This document shows, one piece after another, positions 46,867 through 57,138 of a stretch of DNA of 64,000 bases. Source of the DNA: Moritella marina ATCC 15381 (GTDB lineage Bacteria; Pseudomonadota; Gammaproteobacteria; Enterobacterales; Moritellaceae); NCBI RefSeq assembly GCF_008931805.1, contig NZ_CP044399.1, forward strand, positions 682,001 through 746,000, in the 5' to 3' direction. Under the pieces are notes generated by a model, which had not been told where the DNA came from, did no database searches, and worked only from the letters and a program-made list of their open reading frames with translations. A program made the translations under genes and the position numbers. Within the stretch, counting starts at the first letter, position 1. Each line of letters opens with the position of its first letter.

Positions 46867-47883
46867 ATGAGTCAACTATATGATGTTGCAGTATTAGGTG
46901 CAACTGGTGCCGTAGGGCAAATGATGTTGGAAATTTTACAGGAACGTGAATTTCCAATTGGTAATATTTATCCATTAGCAAGCAGCCGTAGTGCTGGTGG
47001 TAAAATTACCTTTAATAATAAACAAGTTGAAGTATTAGATGTTGATACATTCGATTGGACACAAGTTCAAATCGGTTTGTTCTCTGCTGGTGGTTCTGTA
47101 TCAGAAAAATGGGCACCAATCGCAGCAGAAGCGGGTGTTGTTGTCATTGATAACACATCACACTTCCGTTATGACGCTGATATTCCATTAGTTGTGCCAG
47201 AAGTTAATCCAGAAGCGATTGCACAATATACCAACCGTGGCATTATCGCTAATCCAAATTGCTCAACAATTCAAATGCTTGTAGCGTTAAAACCTATTCA
47301 CGATGCCGCGGGTATTAAACGTATCAACGTCGCAACGTATCAAGCTGTATCTGGCTCAGGTAAAAGTGCAATCGATGAGCTAGCGGGCCAAACCGCAAGT
47401 TTACTGAATGCACGTGAAGTTGAAACGAAAGTATATCCAAAGCAGATCGCATTTAATGTGATCCCGCAGATCGATGTGTTCACTGAAAACGGTTACACCA
47501 AAGAGGAAATGAAAATGGTGTGGGAAACACAGAAGATTTTTGGTGATGAATACATCATGGTCAATCCTACAGCTGTTCGTGTACCGGTATTCTACGGTCA
47601 CTCTGAAGCGATCCACTTAGAAACGCGTACACCAATTAGTGCTGAAGAAGTGCGTTCACTGATGCGTCATGCCCCTGGTGTAAAACTGATTGAAAATGAA
47701 GAAGACTACCCAACACCTGTTTCTGATTCCGCTGGTCATGATGAAGTTTTTGTGGGTCGTATTCGTGAAGATATTTCACACGAAAGTGGCATCAACATGT
47801 GGGTTGTAGGCGATAACATCCGTAAGGGTGCTGCAACAAACAGTGTTCAAATTGCAGAACTACTGATTAAAGATTACCTATAA
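46867..47883 (+). CDS. asd: Aspartate-semialdehyde dehydrogenase at the usg position
   Basis: 338 residues from ATG 46867 (AGGAG at 46856-46860; a TTG lies one codon earlier). N-terminal NADP fold VLGATGAVGQMMLEIL, catalytic Cys in ANPNCSTIQM and QAVSGSGKSA with the substrate-binding segment ending HLETRTPIS. E. coli has Usg here, a paralogue without the active-site Cys; this copy has it, so it should be a true ASADH (the second Vibrio-type enzyme). Converts aspartyl phosphate to the semialdehyde for Lys/Met/Thr. Confidence 0.92.
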   Translation: MSQLYDVAVLGATGAVGQMMLEILQEREFPIGNIYPLASSRSAGGKITFNNKQVEVLDVDTFDWTQVQIGLFSAGGSVSEKWAPIAAEAGVVVIDNTSHFRYDADIPLVVPEVNPEAIAQYTNRGIIANPNCSTIQMLVALKPIHDAAGIKRINVATYQAVSGSGKSAIDELAGQTASLLNAREVETKVYPKQIAFNVIPQIDVFTENGYTKEEMKMVWETQKIFGDEYIMVNPTAVRVPVFYGHSEAIHLETRTPISAEEVRSLMRHAPGVKLIENEEDYPTPVSDSAGHDEVFVGRIREDISHESGINMWVVGDNIRKGAATNSVQIAELLIKDYL

Positions 47884-47941
47884 TGCTTATCACTTGTTGG
47901 TGTTGAAACATTATCAAGTTATAACGGTATTTTAGTCGCAT

Positions 47942-47973
47942 AAATAGCACCCAATAGAGGGTGCTATTTTTTT
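47942..47973 (+). terminator. Terminator after asd
   Basis: AATAGCACCC / GGGTGCTATT with a 6-nt loop then seven or more T; separates asd from fimV. Confidence 0.92.
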
Positions 47974-48150
47974 ATTTGATGTTATTTTTCTGATTCATAT
48001 CATAGTTTCAGATATCAATTTTTTTTTCTAAAAATTAATCATTAAAATAGTAAAGTATAAGATACCTGTAAATTCATGTGTATATTGAATTTTGGGATAT
48101 GGTATATTGAATTTAAGTGTATTGAAGTTGTTTCATAGTAAGGGTTGGCA

Positions 48151-50565
48151 ATGATATCGGGTTTAACTAAGTTAAAATGGGTTGTTTTATTTTTGCTGCT
48201 GCCTTTGGCCGGCATAACTGCCAATGCAAATGGATTTGTACTTCAGTTAAAAGGTCCTGAAGTTCATACTCCGTCATCTCCTAATAGTTATGGCCCTATT
48301 GTCAAAGCTGACACGTTATGGTCTGTTGCTACAGCGACAAGACCGGACAATAGTCTCAGTTTATATAAAACTATGGCGGCAATTTTAGCACTTAACCCGC
48401 ACGCATTTTTAAACGGTGACATCAATAAAATGATTGATGGTAGCCTATTGAAGATCCCCAGCGCAGCTGAAATACAAGCCACAGATGGTTCAGCGTTAAA
48501 GCGTTTGTTGACGAAAAAAACGGCGCCTCAATCAAATGTCTCTGGCAATAAGCCTACCACTTCAAAGCCTCAGGCTGGTAGTCGAAACCAAAGTAAGCAA
48601 GATAAACTTGCGTTATTACAAGGTGAGCTAACCGAAAGCAATGAACATCTTTTGTTATCAAGTGAAACGAATCGTCGTCTTAAGTTACAGCTAGAGATTA
48701 TCCGTATGGAGTTAGCTGAACTTAAAGAGCAAATGGCAATTGATAATCAATTAAAAGCAGACTTGAAAGCCCTCATTGAACAACAAAAATCACAGATCAC
48801 TGAGCAAGAGGCGTTAATTGAGAAAGCCAAAAATGCAGCAATATTAGAAGCCGAGACACATAATAATTGGTGGTTAGTCGGTAGTATTTCAGGTGTATTC
48901 TCATTGTTGAGTTTAGTTTGGTTGGGTCTATGGCTAAAAAATAGAAGTGATCAAAAGAACAATGTTGAAGATGACCTGATGTTTGAAACGGATAATACCG
49001 TTGACGAACTCAGTGATTACCTGAGTACCGAAACGCTTGCTGAAACGGCCGCAAGCCACGTTACAGCAGCGCAATCTGTAGTGGCTGAGTCTACAGCGAA
49101 ACAGTCTGATGAAATCAACTCATTTGCAGCGCCCGATTTAGATGAACCTAATTTTAACTTACAAATGGAAGCGGAACTTACAGATGTTGTAAGCCATGCG
49201 CCAACAGCCGTCGTGACTCAAGTTGCAGCACCTATTATGCCTGAAGTAGTTGAACAAGCGCCGGTCATGCCAGATTTAAACTTGGGCGATAATGACTTTA
49301 GTGATATTGACCTAACACTGGATGATGAAAGCACCAGCTTTGAGAATGATAGTATAGCGCCGGATTTAAGTTGGCGTGAAGAGCTTGATGAACCAAGCTT
49401 GATTCCTAACCAGCCTGCACACAGTGCGAATACATTAGATGAAGACTTAGCTGAAGTTGATACATTATTAGAGAAATTTAAATTAGGTAATTCACAAACC
49501 CCTGATTTTGATTTTAATGCACTTAATGATGGCGAGGTCACAGCCGCTGAGGCCGTTTCAGAACCTGTGGTTAACGATGAATTTGTCAATATGGATGATA
49601 TTGACAGTATTCTCGCTGAAGCTGATATGGTGGATAGCAATCAGCCGAAGAACTCTGCGCCGGATGAATTTGTTAATATGGATGATATTGACAGTATCCT
49701 TGCTGAAGCTGAATTAGATGCGACGAATCAAGCGGCAGACGTGCAAGCTAACGAATCTGATCATGCTGCGCAGAATGACGCCGTCGATATGGACGATATA
49801 GACAACCTGTTAGCTGAAGCTGGTTTAGATGCGATTGCGCAATCTGAAGCTGAGAATACCGCTAATCAACAAACCGTAGATATGGATGATATCGATAGCT
49901 TGTTGACTGAGATGGGCGGTGATAACACACCATCAGCATCGCCAGAGACGACAAGTACAAAAAACAATGGGCTTGATAATGGCCTTGATGTCGATGTTGA
50001 AGATATTGATAGTATTTTAGCCAGCGCAGGATTGGCTGAATCAGCGAAGGATGAATTGCCACAGGCTCACGGCCAGACTGTCGATGAAATGTTGGCAGAG
50101 CTGGATGGCGCTGAAAATACCACGTCGGCAGTGACACCACCATCTAATGATAATGTACAACTCGACGATATCGAAGCAATGATGGCGGAATACAGCCCGA
50201 ATGCATTTAGTGAAGCGCCTAGCGAACAGGCTCCGATTGATGTGAAAGCAGCTGAAGCTGAAGAGTTTATTGATATCGACAAATTATTAAATGAAGCGGG
50301 GCAACAACCTGCAAATATTGAAAATGAACCTTATGACCAAGTGAAACTTGATGTGGGGCTCGATCAATACAGTAATTCACTATTAGAAAATGATGCGGTT
50401 GATATCGATGATGAAACGAATCGTTTAGGCGCTCAATTAGACCTTGCCCGTGCTTATCTTGAAATTGAAGATAAAGACGGCGCTAAATCAATATTAGAGC
50501 CCTTAGCGGGTGTTGGCGATGCCGCACAGCAGGCTGAAGTGAATAAATTGTTGAGCCGACTGTAA
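48151..50565 (+). CDS. fimV: FimV/HubP-type polar landmark protein
   Basis: 804 residues from ATG 48151 (AAGGG upstream; TTG 48145 also possible). Signal peptide, periplasmic LysM-like peptidoglycan region (IVKADTLWSVATATRPDNSL), a coiled coil (about 145-225), one membrane helix (WWLVGSISGVFSLLSLVWLGL), then a long acidic cytoplasmic part with at least five near-repeats of xVxMDDIDSILAEAxL (residues ~475-640). The C-terminal FimV TPR module ends QLDLARAYLEIEDKDGAKSI. Such proteins place flagellar, pilus and chromosome-partition factors at the pole. Confidence 0.9.
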   Translation: MISGLTKLKWVVLFLLLPLAGITANANGFVLQLKGPEVHTPSSPNSYGPIVKADTLWSVATATRPDNSLSLYKTMAAILALNPHAFLNGDINKMIDGSLLKIPSAAEIQATDGSALKRLLTKKTAPQSNVSGNKPTTSKPQAGSRNQSKQDKLALLQGELTESNEHLLLSSETNRRLKLQLEIIRMELAELKEQMAIDNQLKADLKALIEQQKSQITEQEALIEKAKNAAILEAETHNNWWLVGSISGVFSLLSLVWLGLWLKNRSDQKNNVEDDLMFETDNTVDELSDYLSTETLAETAASHVTAAQSVVAESTAKQSDEINSFAAPDLDEPNFNLQMEAELTDVVSHAPTAVVTQVAAPIMPEVVEQAPVMPDLNLGDNDFSDIDLTLDDESTSFENDSIAPDLSWREELDEPSLIPNQPAHSANTLDEDLAEVDTLLEKFKLGNSQTPDFDFNALNDGEVTAAEAVSEPVVNDEFVNMDDIDSILAEADMVDSNQPKNSAPDEFVNMDDIDSILAEAELDATNQAADVQANESDHAAQNDAVDMDDIDNLLAEAGLDAIAQSEAENTANQQTVDMDDIDSLLTEMGGDNTPSASPETTSTKNNGLDNGLDVDVEDIDSILASAGLAESAKDELPQAHGQTVDEMLAELDGAENTTSAVTPPSNDNVQLDDIEAMMAEYSPNAFSEAPSEQAPIDVKAAEAEEFIDIDKLLNEAGQQPANIENEPYDQVKLDVGLDQYSNSLLENDAVDIDDETNRLGAQLDLARAYLEIEDKDGAKSILEPLAGVGDAAQQAEVNKLLSRL

Positions 50566-50674
50566 TCGTTAGGCTATCGCACGTAAGCTACTTTCAAGTT
50601 GTAACTTGAAACGGTATAATCGACGGATACACGTGTGTTGTAAAACATAATAAATTTATTGTGTAATATTTAGT

Positions 50675-50706
50675 AAAGCGGTGACGAGAGTCACCGCTTT
50701 TTGTTT
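50675..50706 (+). terminator. Terminator after fimV
   Basis: AAAGCGGTGAC / GTCACCGCTTT with GAGA tetraloop, followed by T tract. Confidence 0.9.
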
Positions 50707-50741
50707 TAAGACATTAATGAAAGTTTAAAGTTGGAAGAAAA

Positions 50742-51533
50742 ATGCGAATTGCACTTGGTATAGAATATGACGGTAGTAAATATTACGGTTGGCAGCGTCA
50801 AAAAGACGTAATTAGTGTACAACAAAAGCTGGAAGAGGCTTTATCTCGTGTTGCTAATCATCCTGTGATCGTACATTGTGCAGGACGTACTGACTCTGGG
50901 GTGCATGGTACCGGTCAAGTCATTCATTTCGATACTGATGCAGTACGCCAAGATGTAGCGTGGACATTAGGTGTTAATGCTAATCTACCAGATGATATTG
51001 CGGTGCGTTGGTCACAAGAAGTCGATGAAGAGTTCCACGCCCGTTTTAGCGCGACAGCGAGACGCTATCGTTATATTATTTTTAATAATCAATTACGTCC
51101 TGCAATTTTAAACTCAGGTGTTAGCCATTACTACGGTGATATCAATGTTGACCTGATGCATAAAGCGGCGCAACAATTGATTGGCGAACATGATTTTACC
51201 TCTTTCCGAGCCAAACATTGTCAGGCTAAAAGCCCAATTAAAACGATGCACCACATTAATGTCATACGTCAAAATGCGTACATTATTATTGATGTCAAAG
51301 CGAATGCATTCTTACATCATATGGTGAGAAATCTAGCGGGCTCATTAATGGAAGTTGGTAAAGGTAACAAGCCTGTATCTTGGATTGCTGAGTTATTAGC
51401 CGGAAAAGATCGCTCTGTTGCTGCTGCAACCAGTAAAGCTGAAGGCTTGTACATGGTTGAAGTTGATTACCCAAGTCAGTTTAACTTACCACGCCCAGCC
51501 GTGGGTCCATTGTTCTTACCTGAACAATTTTAA
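50742..51533 (+). CDS. truA: tRNA pseudouridine(38-40) synthase TruA
   Basis: 263 residues. Catalytic Asp in [15 protein letters not shown]; other family blocks are [30 protein letters not shown] and [19 protein letters not shown]. Modifies uridines 38-40 of many tRNAs. In E. coli it follows usg; here fimV sits between. Confidence 0.96.
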   Translation: MRIALGIEYDGSKYYGWQRQKDVISVQQKLEEALSRVANHPVIVHCAGRTDSGVHGTGQVIHFDTDAVRQDVAWTLGVNANLPDDIAVRWSQEVDEEFHARFSATARRYRYIIFNNQLRPAILNSGVSHYYGDINVDLMHKAAQQLIGEHDFTSFRAKHCQAKSPIKTMHHINVIRQNAYIIIDVKANAFLHHMVRNLAGSLMEVGKGNKPVSWIAELLAGKDRSVAAATSKAEGLYMVEVDYPSQFNLPRPAVGPLFLPEQF

Positions 51534-51878
51534 CTCTTTGCTTTCATTGTGATAAAGCCTATATTAGTCTAAACCATTAGCTATAATTAAGGTGTGAAAT
51601 ATAGCGTTATAAATGATTCAATTTTATTTCGCTTTCTTTATCTTTATGGGATTTTGCTAGCAAGTTACAAGGGTATGACCAGTTTTATATAAACTTATTG
51701 GAAAATCTGTGATTTAATTGTGCTACACGAGAAATGTGGAGTATTGTTAAGTTTGGTAATCATCGACTTAACGCATTAATTTCTGTTAATTGCATCGGGA
51801 TGCGAATTTCTGTTCCAATTAACAACGCATTTAACTCCATATACTTCAATTAATTAGAATAAATTATAAGTAGGGTTC
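51534..51878. other. truA-accD intergenic leader
   Basis: 345 bp with no gene (dedA, present here in E. coli, is absent). It carries nested pairings: GTTAATTG (51785-51792) with CAATTAAC (51816-51823) around GCATC/GATGC (51792-51803), and a repeated AATTTCTGTT. This could be a structured accD leader or an operator. Confidence 0.4.
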
Positions 51879-52835
51879 ATGAGCTGGATTGAAAAAATAC
51901 TACCAAAAAGCAAGAGCGCAACGGCACGTCGTAATATTCCGGAAGGAGTTTGGACTAAATGTGGCTCTTGTGACCAGGTGTTATATCATGCAGAACTCGA
52001 GCGTAACTTAGGCGTTTGTCCTAAGTGTGATCATCACATGCGAGTAAATGCTCGTGAACGCTTAAATAAATTACTTGATAAAGAAGGCCGTATTGAAATC
52101 GGTGCTGAATTTGAGCCAAGTGATAAATTAAAATTCCGTGATAGCAAAAAATATAAAGACCGTTTAGCGAGTGCACAAAAAGCAACTAACGAAAAAGATG
52201 CATTAGTTGTCGAAAAAGGCACAATTAAAGGTATTCCTGTTGCAGTCTGTGCATTTGAATTCTCATTTATGGGGGGGTCAATGGCTACGGTTGTTGGTGC
52301 ACGTTTTGTTGCAGCAATTAATGTATGTATGGCTGAAGATCGTGCGCTAATCTGCTTCTCGGCAAGTGGCGGCGCGCGTATGCAAGAAGCGTTATTCTCG
52401 TTAATGCAAATGGCAAAAACAAGTGCTGCACTGGCTAAACTGTCAAAGAAAGGCTTACCTTATATCTCTGTGATGACTGATCCAACAATGGGCGGTGTAT
52501 CTGCGAGTCTTGCTATGCTAGGTGATCTTAACTTAGCTGAACCAAAAGCACTGATCGGTTTTGCTGGCCCGCGTGTAATCGAACAAACAGTTCGTGAAAA
52601 ATTACCTGAAGGTTTCCAGCGTAGTGAGTTCTTGCTAGAAAAAGGCGCAATCGATATGATTGTAGACCGCCGTGAAATGCGTGATAAACTTGCAGGCTTA
52701 TTAGCGAAGATGATGAACTTGGAAACGTCTGATAACATCGCCACTGAAGCAGCAAGTACTGAAGCTACACCGAGTGTTGTTCCTGCAGCCGATGAAATTA
52801 AAACGCCAAGTGAAACTCAAAGCATTAACAAGTAA
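51879..52835 (+). CDS. accD: Acetyl-CoA carboxylase carboxyltransferase subunit beta
   Basis: 318 residues (E. coli 304). N-terminal four-Cys zinc ribbon ([11 protein letters not shown] and [10 protein letters not shown]), carboxyltransferase core with [18 protein letters not shown] and [12 protein letters not shown]. The C-terminal 40 residues are a Thr/Ser/Ala-rich tail beyond the core. Pairs with AccA to make malonyl-CoA. folC follows after 23 bp. Confidence 0.97.
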   Translation: MSWIEKILPKSKSATARRNIPEGVWTKCGSCDQVLYHAELERNLGVCPKCDHHMRVNARERLNKLLDKEGRIEIGAEFEPSDKLKFRDSKKYKDRLASAQKATNEKDALVVEKGTIKGIPVAVCAFEFSFMGGSMATVVGARFVAAINVCMAEDRALICFSASGGARMQEALFSLMQMAKTSAALAKLSKKGLPYISVMTDPTMGGVSASLAMLGDLNLAEPKALIGFAGPRVIEQTVREKLPEGFQRSEFLLEKGAIDMIVDRREMRDKLAGLLAKMMNLETSDNIATEAASTEATPSVVPAADEIKTPSETQSINK

Positions 52836-52858
52836 ACACTAGCGAGTAACTATTACCG

Positions 52859-54202
52859 ATGTTGAACAGTATTAATAAAAGCCAGTCTCTTGCAGACTGG
52901 CTTTGCTATTTAGAAAGTATTCATCCCGTTAATATTGAAATGGGCTTAGGGCGTATTGGCCGCGTTGCTGCTGATTTAGCACTAACGACATTTGATGCTA
53001 AAGTAATTACAGTTGCCGGCACCAATGGTAAAGGTTCTACTTGCGCTTTCTTAGAGCGTATTTTACTTGATGCTGGCTTCAATGTCGGTGTTACTAGCTC
53101 TCCACATATTCAAGATTACCGCGAGCGCGTTCGTGTCAACGGTAATATGCTCACCGCACAAGCACACGCTGATTCATTTGCTTTTATAGAAGCAGGCCGT
53201 GGTGATACTACATTAACTTATTTTGAATTCACGACATTGTCAGCATTGAAGTTATTTCAAGATGCAGCATTAGATGTCGTGATCCTTGAAGTCGGTTTAG
53301 GTGGTCGTTTAGACGCTTCAAACATTGTCTCGGCAGATGTTGCTGTGGTGACGACGATTGATATTGATCATGCAGACTGGTTAGGTACAGATAAAGCCGT
53401 TATTGCTCGGGAAAAATCAGGTATTTTCCGTCATGGTAAAAAAGCCATCTGTGGTGTTATTGATCCGCCAGTAACGATTGCGGAATATGCCAATGAAATT
53501 GGCGCGGACTTAATCGCGGTTAACCGTGATTACCATTATAGCCAAGCGACGAATAGTTGGGATTGGCAATTAGGCTCCAATACGCAACCTGCTACGGATG
53601 CATCCTCACCAGCGTCGGTATTGTCATTTGCTGACTTAGTTATTCCACAGTTACCGTTACAAAATGCCGCGACCGCCATTGCAGCAGTGCAAGCATTAGG
53701 CTTAGCTGTTCCGGAACAGGCCATTCGTAGCGGTGTTGCTAACGCAAGATTACCTGGTCGTATGCAGCAGTTGGGGTCTGCACCTCAGCAGTATTTAGAT
53801 GTCGCACATAATCCGGAATCTGCACGTTATTTGGCAGCGCAGCTTAACCGTTTAAAACAACAAGCCGGATTGCCAGTAAAGGTGATAGCTGTTGTTGGTA
53901 TGCTAAAAGATAAAGATATTGCCGCAAGTTTAGCCGCATTGACCGCTGTTGTTGACTCTTGGCACCTTGCTCCGTTGCACAGTGAGCGCGCCGCGCCATG
54001 CCAGCAAATTGAGCAGGGGTTAGCTGATGCGATGCAGCTGAGTAGTAAAACCCATGATAGCCTTAGGCAGCAGCCTATGAGTCATGATACAATAGCGCAA
54101 GCTTGGCAATCGGCAAATCAACGTGCTGATTGTAATGACATTATTATTGGTTTCGGCTCATTCTTTACGGTAGCGGAAATTACCCAACATATAAGTGGTT
54201 AA
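52859..54202 (+). CDS. folC: Dihydrofolate/folylpolyglutamate synthase FolC
   Basis: 447 residues (E. coli 422). Mur-ligase family: ATP P-loop TVAGTNGKGSTCAFLE, omega-loop SSPHIQDYRERVRVNG, EVGLGGRLDASNI and DIDHADWLG, with the C-terminal domain from RLPGRMQQ. Adds glutamate to dihydropteroate and folates. The extra length lies in residues ~235-255 and the C-terminal domain. dedD follows after 6 bp. Confidence 0.95.
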   Translation: MLNSINKSQSLADWLCYLESIHPVNIEMGLGRIGRVAADLALTTFDAKVITVAGTNGKGSTCAFLERILLDAGFNVGVTSSPHIQDYRERVRVNGNMLTAQAHADSFAFIEAGRGDTTLTYFEFTTLSALKLFQDAALDVVILEVGLGGRLDASNIVSADVAVVTTIDIDHADWLGTDKAVIAREKSGIFRHGKKAICGVIDPPVTIAEYANEIGADLIAVNRDYHYSQATNSWDWQLGSNTQPATDASSPASVLSFADLVIPQLPLQNAATAIAAVQALGLAVPEQAIRSGVANARLPGRMQQLGSAPQQYLDVAHNPESARYLAAQLNRLKQQAGLPVKVIAVVGMLKDKDIAASLAALTAVVDSWHLAPLHSERAAPCQQIEQGLADAMQLSSKTHDSLRQQPMSHDTIAQAWQSANQRADCNDIIIGFGSFFTVAEITQHISG

Positions 54203-54208
54203 ATAAAC

Positions 54209-54814
54209 GTGGCATCGAAATTTCAACATCGCTTGGTCGGTACTATCATTTTAGTGGCGATTGGTATTATCTTTTTACCTGACTTACTTGATGGTCAGAA
54301 GATAACTTATCGTGAGAATACGGCGAGTATTCCTTTGCGCCCTGCGCTTGTTGAGCTTGCTGAACCCGTTAACTTTGACTCTTTAGACAATGCTTCATTT
54401 GATAACGGGTTAGCTGATGATGAATTATTGGTTGAGCCTGCACCGACTGTTAATTTAACCGCGGCAAATAATACGCAGCAGGTAACATCAAAGCCAATGG
54501 CTAAAGCGCCTAAATTGGTACCATTAGTTAAACCTGTCGCGACTGTAAAAGCCATACCACCGGTTGGTAATAGTTGGAATATACGTTTAGGTACATTCAA
54601 AAACTCAGTCGCTGTAGATGATTTGGTTAAAAAGATCAGGCAGTCTGGTTTTGATGCCTACCGACTACCACGCTATAAGCAAGCAGGGCAGTTAAACAGG
54701 TTGTATGTTGGCCCCAATACCGATAAAGATGAACTAAAAAGTTTATTGCCAAAATTACAAAAAATCACAGGTCTAAAGGGCGTGATTGAAAAATTTGACC
54801 CTCGAGACAAGTAA
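54209..54814 (+). CDS. dedD: DedD, SPOR-domain cell-division protein
   Basis: 201 residues from GTG 54209. N-terminal inner-membrane helix (HRLVGTIILVAIGIIFLPDLL), a Pro/Ala/Val-rich periplasmic linker, and a C-terminal SPOR domain (SWNIRLGTFKNSVAVDDLVK, then LYVGPNTDKDEL) that binds denuded septal peptidoglycan. Same order folC-dedD-cvpA-purF as E. coli. Confidence 0.93.
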   Translation: MASKFQHRLVGTIILVAIGIIFLPDLLDGQKITYRENTASIPLRPALVELAEPVNFDSLDNASFDNGLADDELLVEPAPTVNLTAANNTQQVTSKPMAKAPKLVPLVKPVATVKAIPPVGNSWNIRLGTFKNSVAVDDLVKKIRQSGFDAYRLPRYKQAGQLNRLYVGPNTDKDELKSLLPKLQKITGLKGVIEKFDPRDK

Positions 54815-54815
54815 T

Positions 54816-54847
54816 TAAAAAGCCGACATTTATGTCGGCTTTTTTTG
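54816..54847 (+). terminator. Terminator after dedD
   Basis: AAAAAGCCGACAT / ATGTCGGCTTTTTTT with a 2-nt centre, directly after dedD; cvpA begins 72 bp later. Confidence 0.9.
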
Positions 54848-54918
54848 TTTATAACTATTATCAATCTGGTATTTTAGTTGTTACAATGGCGCGAATTTCA
54901 AAATGAGAAGAGCAAAAC

Positions 54919-55428
54919 ATGGCGTGGATTGATTACCTGATAATAGGGATTGTTGGTTTATCTTCAGTAATAAGTTTAGTACGTGGTTTTGTCAAGGAAG
55001 CGTTCTCTCTTTGCACTTGGTTCTGTGCTTTCTTTATATCTCGCTTTTATTATCAAGATATTGCTGCTTACTTAGAAAATTTTGATGCGTTTAGTGCTGC
55101 ATTCAGTGAACAGTTAGTTAAAAATGGCGTGGCGATAGCGTTATTATTTATTTCGACCCTGATTTTAGGGGCTTTGCTAAATTACATACTTGGTCAGCTT
55201 GTTGATAAAACTGGCTTGTCAGGTACGGATAGATTACTCGGTGTATGCTTTGGTATTGCCCGAGGAGTATTAGTGGTGTGCGTGATACTGTTATTTTTAC
55301 AGTTATTCACCAGTTTTCCGGAAACGGCTTGGTGGCAGGGCTCGCCACTAATAGCTGAGTTAAAACCACTCATTAAATGGTTTTTTGAACATCAAGCTTC
55401 TGCATGGGACAACATGCAGGGTTTATGA
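54919..55428 (+). CDS. cvpA: CvpA family inner-membrane protein
   Basis: 169 residues (E. coli 162) with four transmembrane helices. Family start MAWIDYLIIGIVGLSSVISL followed by RGFVKEAFSLCTWF, and DRLLGVCFGIARGVLVV. Needed for colicin V production and linked to envelope stress tolerance in enterics. Precedes purF by 58 bp, likely one operon. Confidence 0.94.
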   Translation: MAWIDYLIIGIVGLSSVISLVRGFVKEAFSLCTWFCAFFISRFYYQDIAAYLENFDAFSAAFSEQLVKNGVAIALLFISTLILGALLNYILGQLVDKTGLSGTDRLLGVCFGIARGVLVVCVILLFLQLFTSFPETAWWQGSPLIAELKPLIKWFFEHQASAWDNMQGL

Positions 55429-55486
55429 CAAGCGAAACGTTATAAATAGCATTTTATCGAAAGCACAGTAAACGAGGATTTAGGTT

Positions 55487-56998
55487 ATGTGTGGAATTGT
55501 TGGCATTGTTTCTACAACCCCTGTTAATCAGTCTATCTATGACGCATTAACAGTATTACAGCATCGTGGACAGGATGCTGCAGGGATTGTAACCTTAAGT
55601 GATGGAAACTTTAGGCAGCGTAAAGCAAATGGTTTAGTGAGCGATGTATTCGAAGCTAAGCATATGCAACGTTTGAAAGGTAATATTGGTATCGGCCACG
55701 TTCGATATCCGACAGCAGGAAGCTCGAGCGCCGCTGAGGCTCAACCTTTCTATGTTAACTCTCCGTTCGGTATTTCCCTTGCTCATAACGGGAATCTAAC
55801 CAACGCTGCACAATTAAAAGAAGATCAATTTCATAAAGCCCGTCGTCACATTAATACCACGTCTGACTCAGAAGTATTACTTAATGTGATGGCGCATGAA
55901 TTAGATAAATGCCCTAGTTTACATTTAACTGCAGAGGATATTTTCACTGCTGTTAAAGCGGTACACAAGCAAGCGCTTGGTGCTTACGCTGTGGTATCTT
56001 TGATTATTAATCATGGCCTTGTTGCTTTCCGTGATCCTAACGGTATTCGCCCGTTAGTCTTAGGCATGCGTACTGAAGACGGTCATAAAGAGTACATGGT
56101 GGCTTCAGAATCCGTTGCACTTGATGCGGTTGGCTTTGAGTTTGTTCGTGATGTTGAACCGGGTGAAGCGGTTTATATTACTGATGAAGGTGAATTATTT
56201 AGTGCGCACTGTGCTGAAAATGCACAGCATAACCCCTGTATTTTTGAGTTCGTTTATTTCGCTCGTCCAGATTCGACTATAGACAAGGTATCGGTTTACG
56301 AATCACGTCTTGCTATGGGCGAAAAATTAGGTCATAAGATTAAACGTGAATGGGCTGACATTGATATTGATGTTGTGATCCCAATTCCGGAAACATCGTG
56401 TGATAGTGCGTTAGAAATCGCTAAAGTATTGGAATTACCATACCGTCAAGGTTTTGTGAAAAACCGTTATATTGGCCGTACGTTTATTATGCCTGGACAA
56501 ACGTTACGTCGTAAATCTGTGCGTCGTAAACTTAACGCAATTTCGTCAGAATTTGTTGGTAAGAACGTTTTGTTGGTTGATGATTCAATTGTCCGTGGTA
56601 CCACGTCAGAACAGATCATTGAAATGGCTCGTGAAGCAGGCGCTAAGAATGTTTATTTAGCATCAGCTGCACCAGAAGTGCGTTACCCTAATGTTTACGG
56701 TATTGATATGCCGAGCACGGAAGAGCTCATTGCACATGGCCGAAATGTTGATGAAATTGCCACGATGATTGGTGCCGATGCACTTATTTTCCAAGACTTA
56801 GATGACTTGATTAGTGCCGTTTCAAAATGCAATCCAGAGATTAAAACGTTTGAAACTTCTGTGTTTAGTGGCGAATATGTGACTGGCGATATTGATGAGG
56901 CGTATTTACAACGTCTTAACGATGTGCGTAGTGATGGTGCTAAGACGGATAAAGAAAAAGAAGAAATTGCTAATTTAGAAATTCACAACGAAGGCTAA
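55487..56998 (+). CDS. purF: Amidophosphoribosyltransferase PurF
   Basis: 503 residues (E. coli 505). N-terminal glutaminase with nucleophile Cys2 (MCGIVGIVS) and [11 protein letters not shown]-terminal PRPP site [17 protein letters not shown]. First committed step of purine synthesis: PRPP + glutamine to phosphoribosylamine. No PurR box was seen before cvpA. Confidence 0.98.
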   Translation: MCGIVGIVSTTPVNQSIYDALTVLQHRGQDAAGIVTLSDGNFRQRKANGLVSDVFEAKHMQRLKGNIGIGHVRYPTAGSSSAAEAQPFYVNSPFGISLAHNGNLTNAAQLKEDQFHKARRHINTTSDSEVLLNVMAHELDKCPSLHLTAEDIFTAVKAVHKQALGAYAVVSLIINHGLVAFRDPNGIRPLVLGMRTEDGHKEYMVASESVALDAVGFEFVRDVEPGEAVYITDEGELFSAHCAENAQHNPCIFEFVYFARPDSTIDKVSVYESRLAMGEKLGHKIKREWADIDIDVVIPIPETSCDSALEIAKVLELPYRQGFVKNRYIGRTFIMPGQTLRRKSVRRKLNAISSEFVGKNVLLVDDSIVRGTTSEQIIEMAREAGAKNVYLASAAPEVRYPNVYGIDMPSTEELIAHGRNVDEIATMIGADALIFQDLDDLISAVSKCNPEIKTFETSVFSGEYVTGDIDEAYLQRLNDVRSDGAKTDKEKEEIANLEIHNEG

Positions 56999-57050
56999 TA
57001 AGCTGACTGTGAATTGTATTATGTGATTTTTTCATCATAAATTGATCGTA

Positions 57051-57075
57051 AAAGGAGCGTCATGCTCCTTTTTTT
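57051..57075 (+). terminator. Terminator after purF
   Basis: AAAGGAGC / GCTCCTTT with GTCAT loop and seven T. Confidence 0.88.
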
Positions 57076-57138
57076 GATCTTAATTATTGATGTGCGACAC
57101 GATGATGAATATCGCTATACGTTGTAAATAATGTGGCT

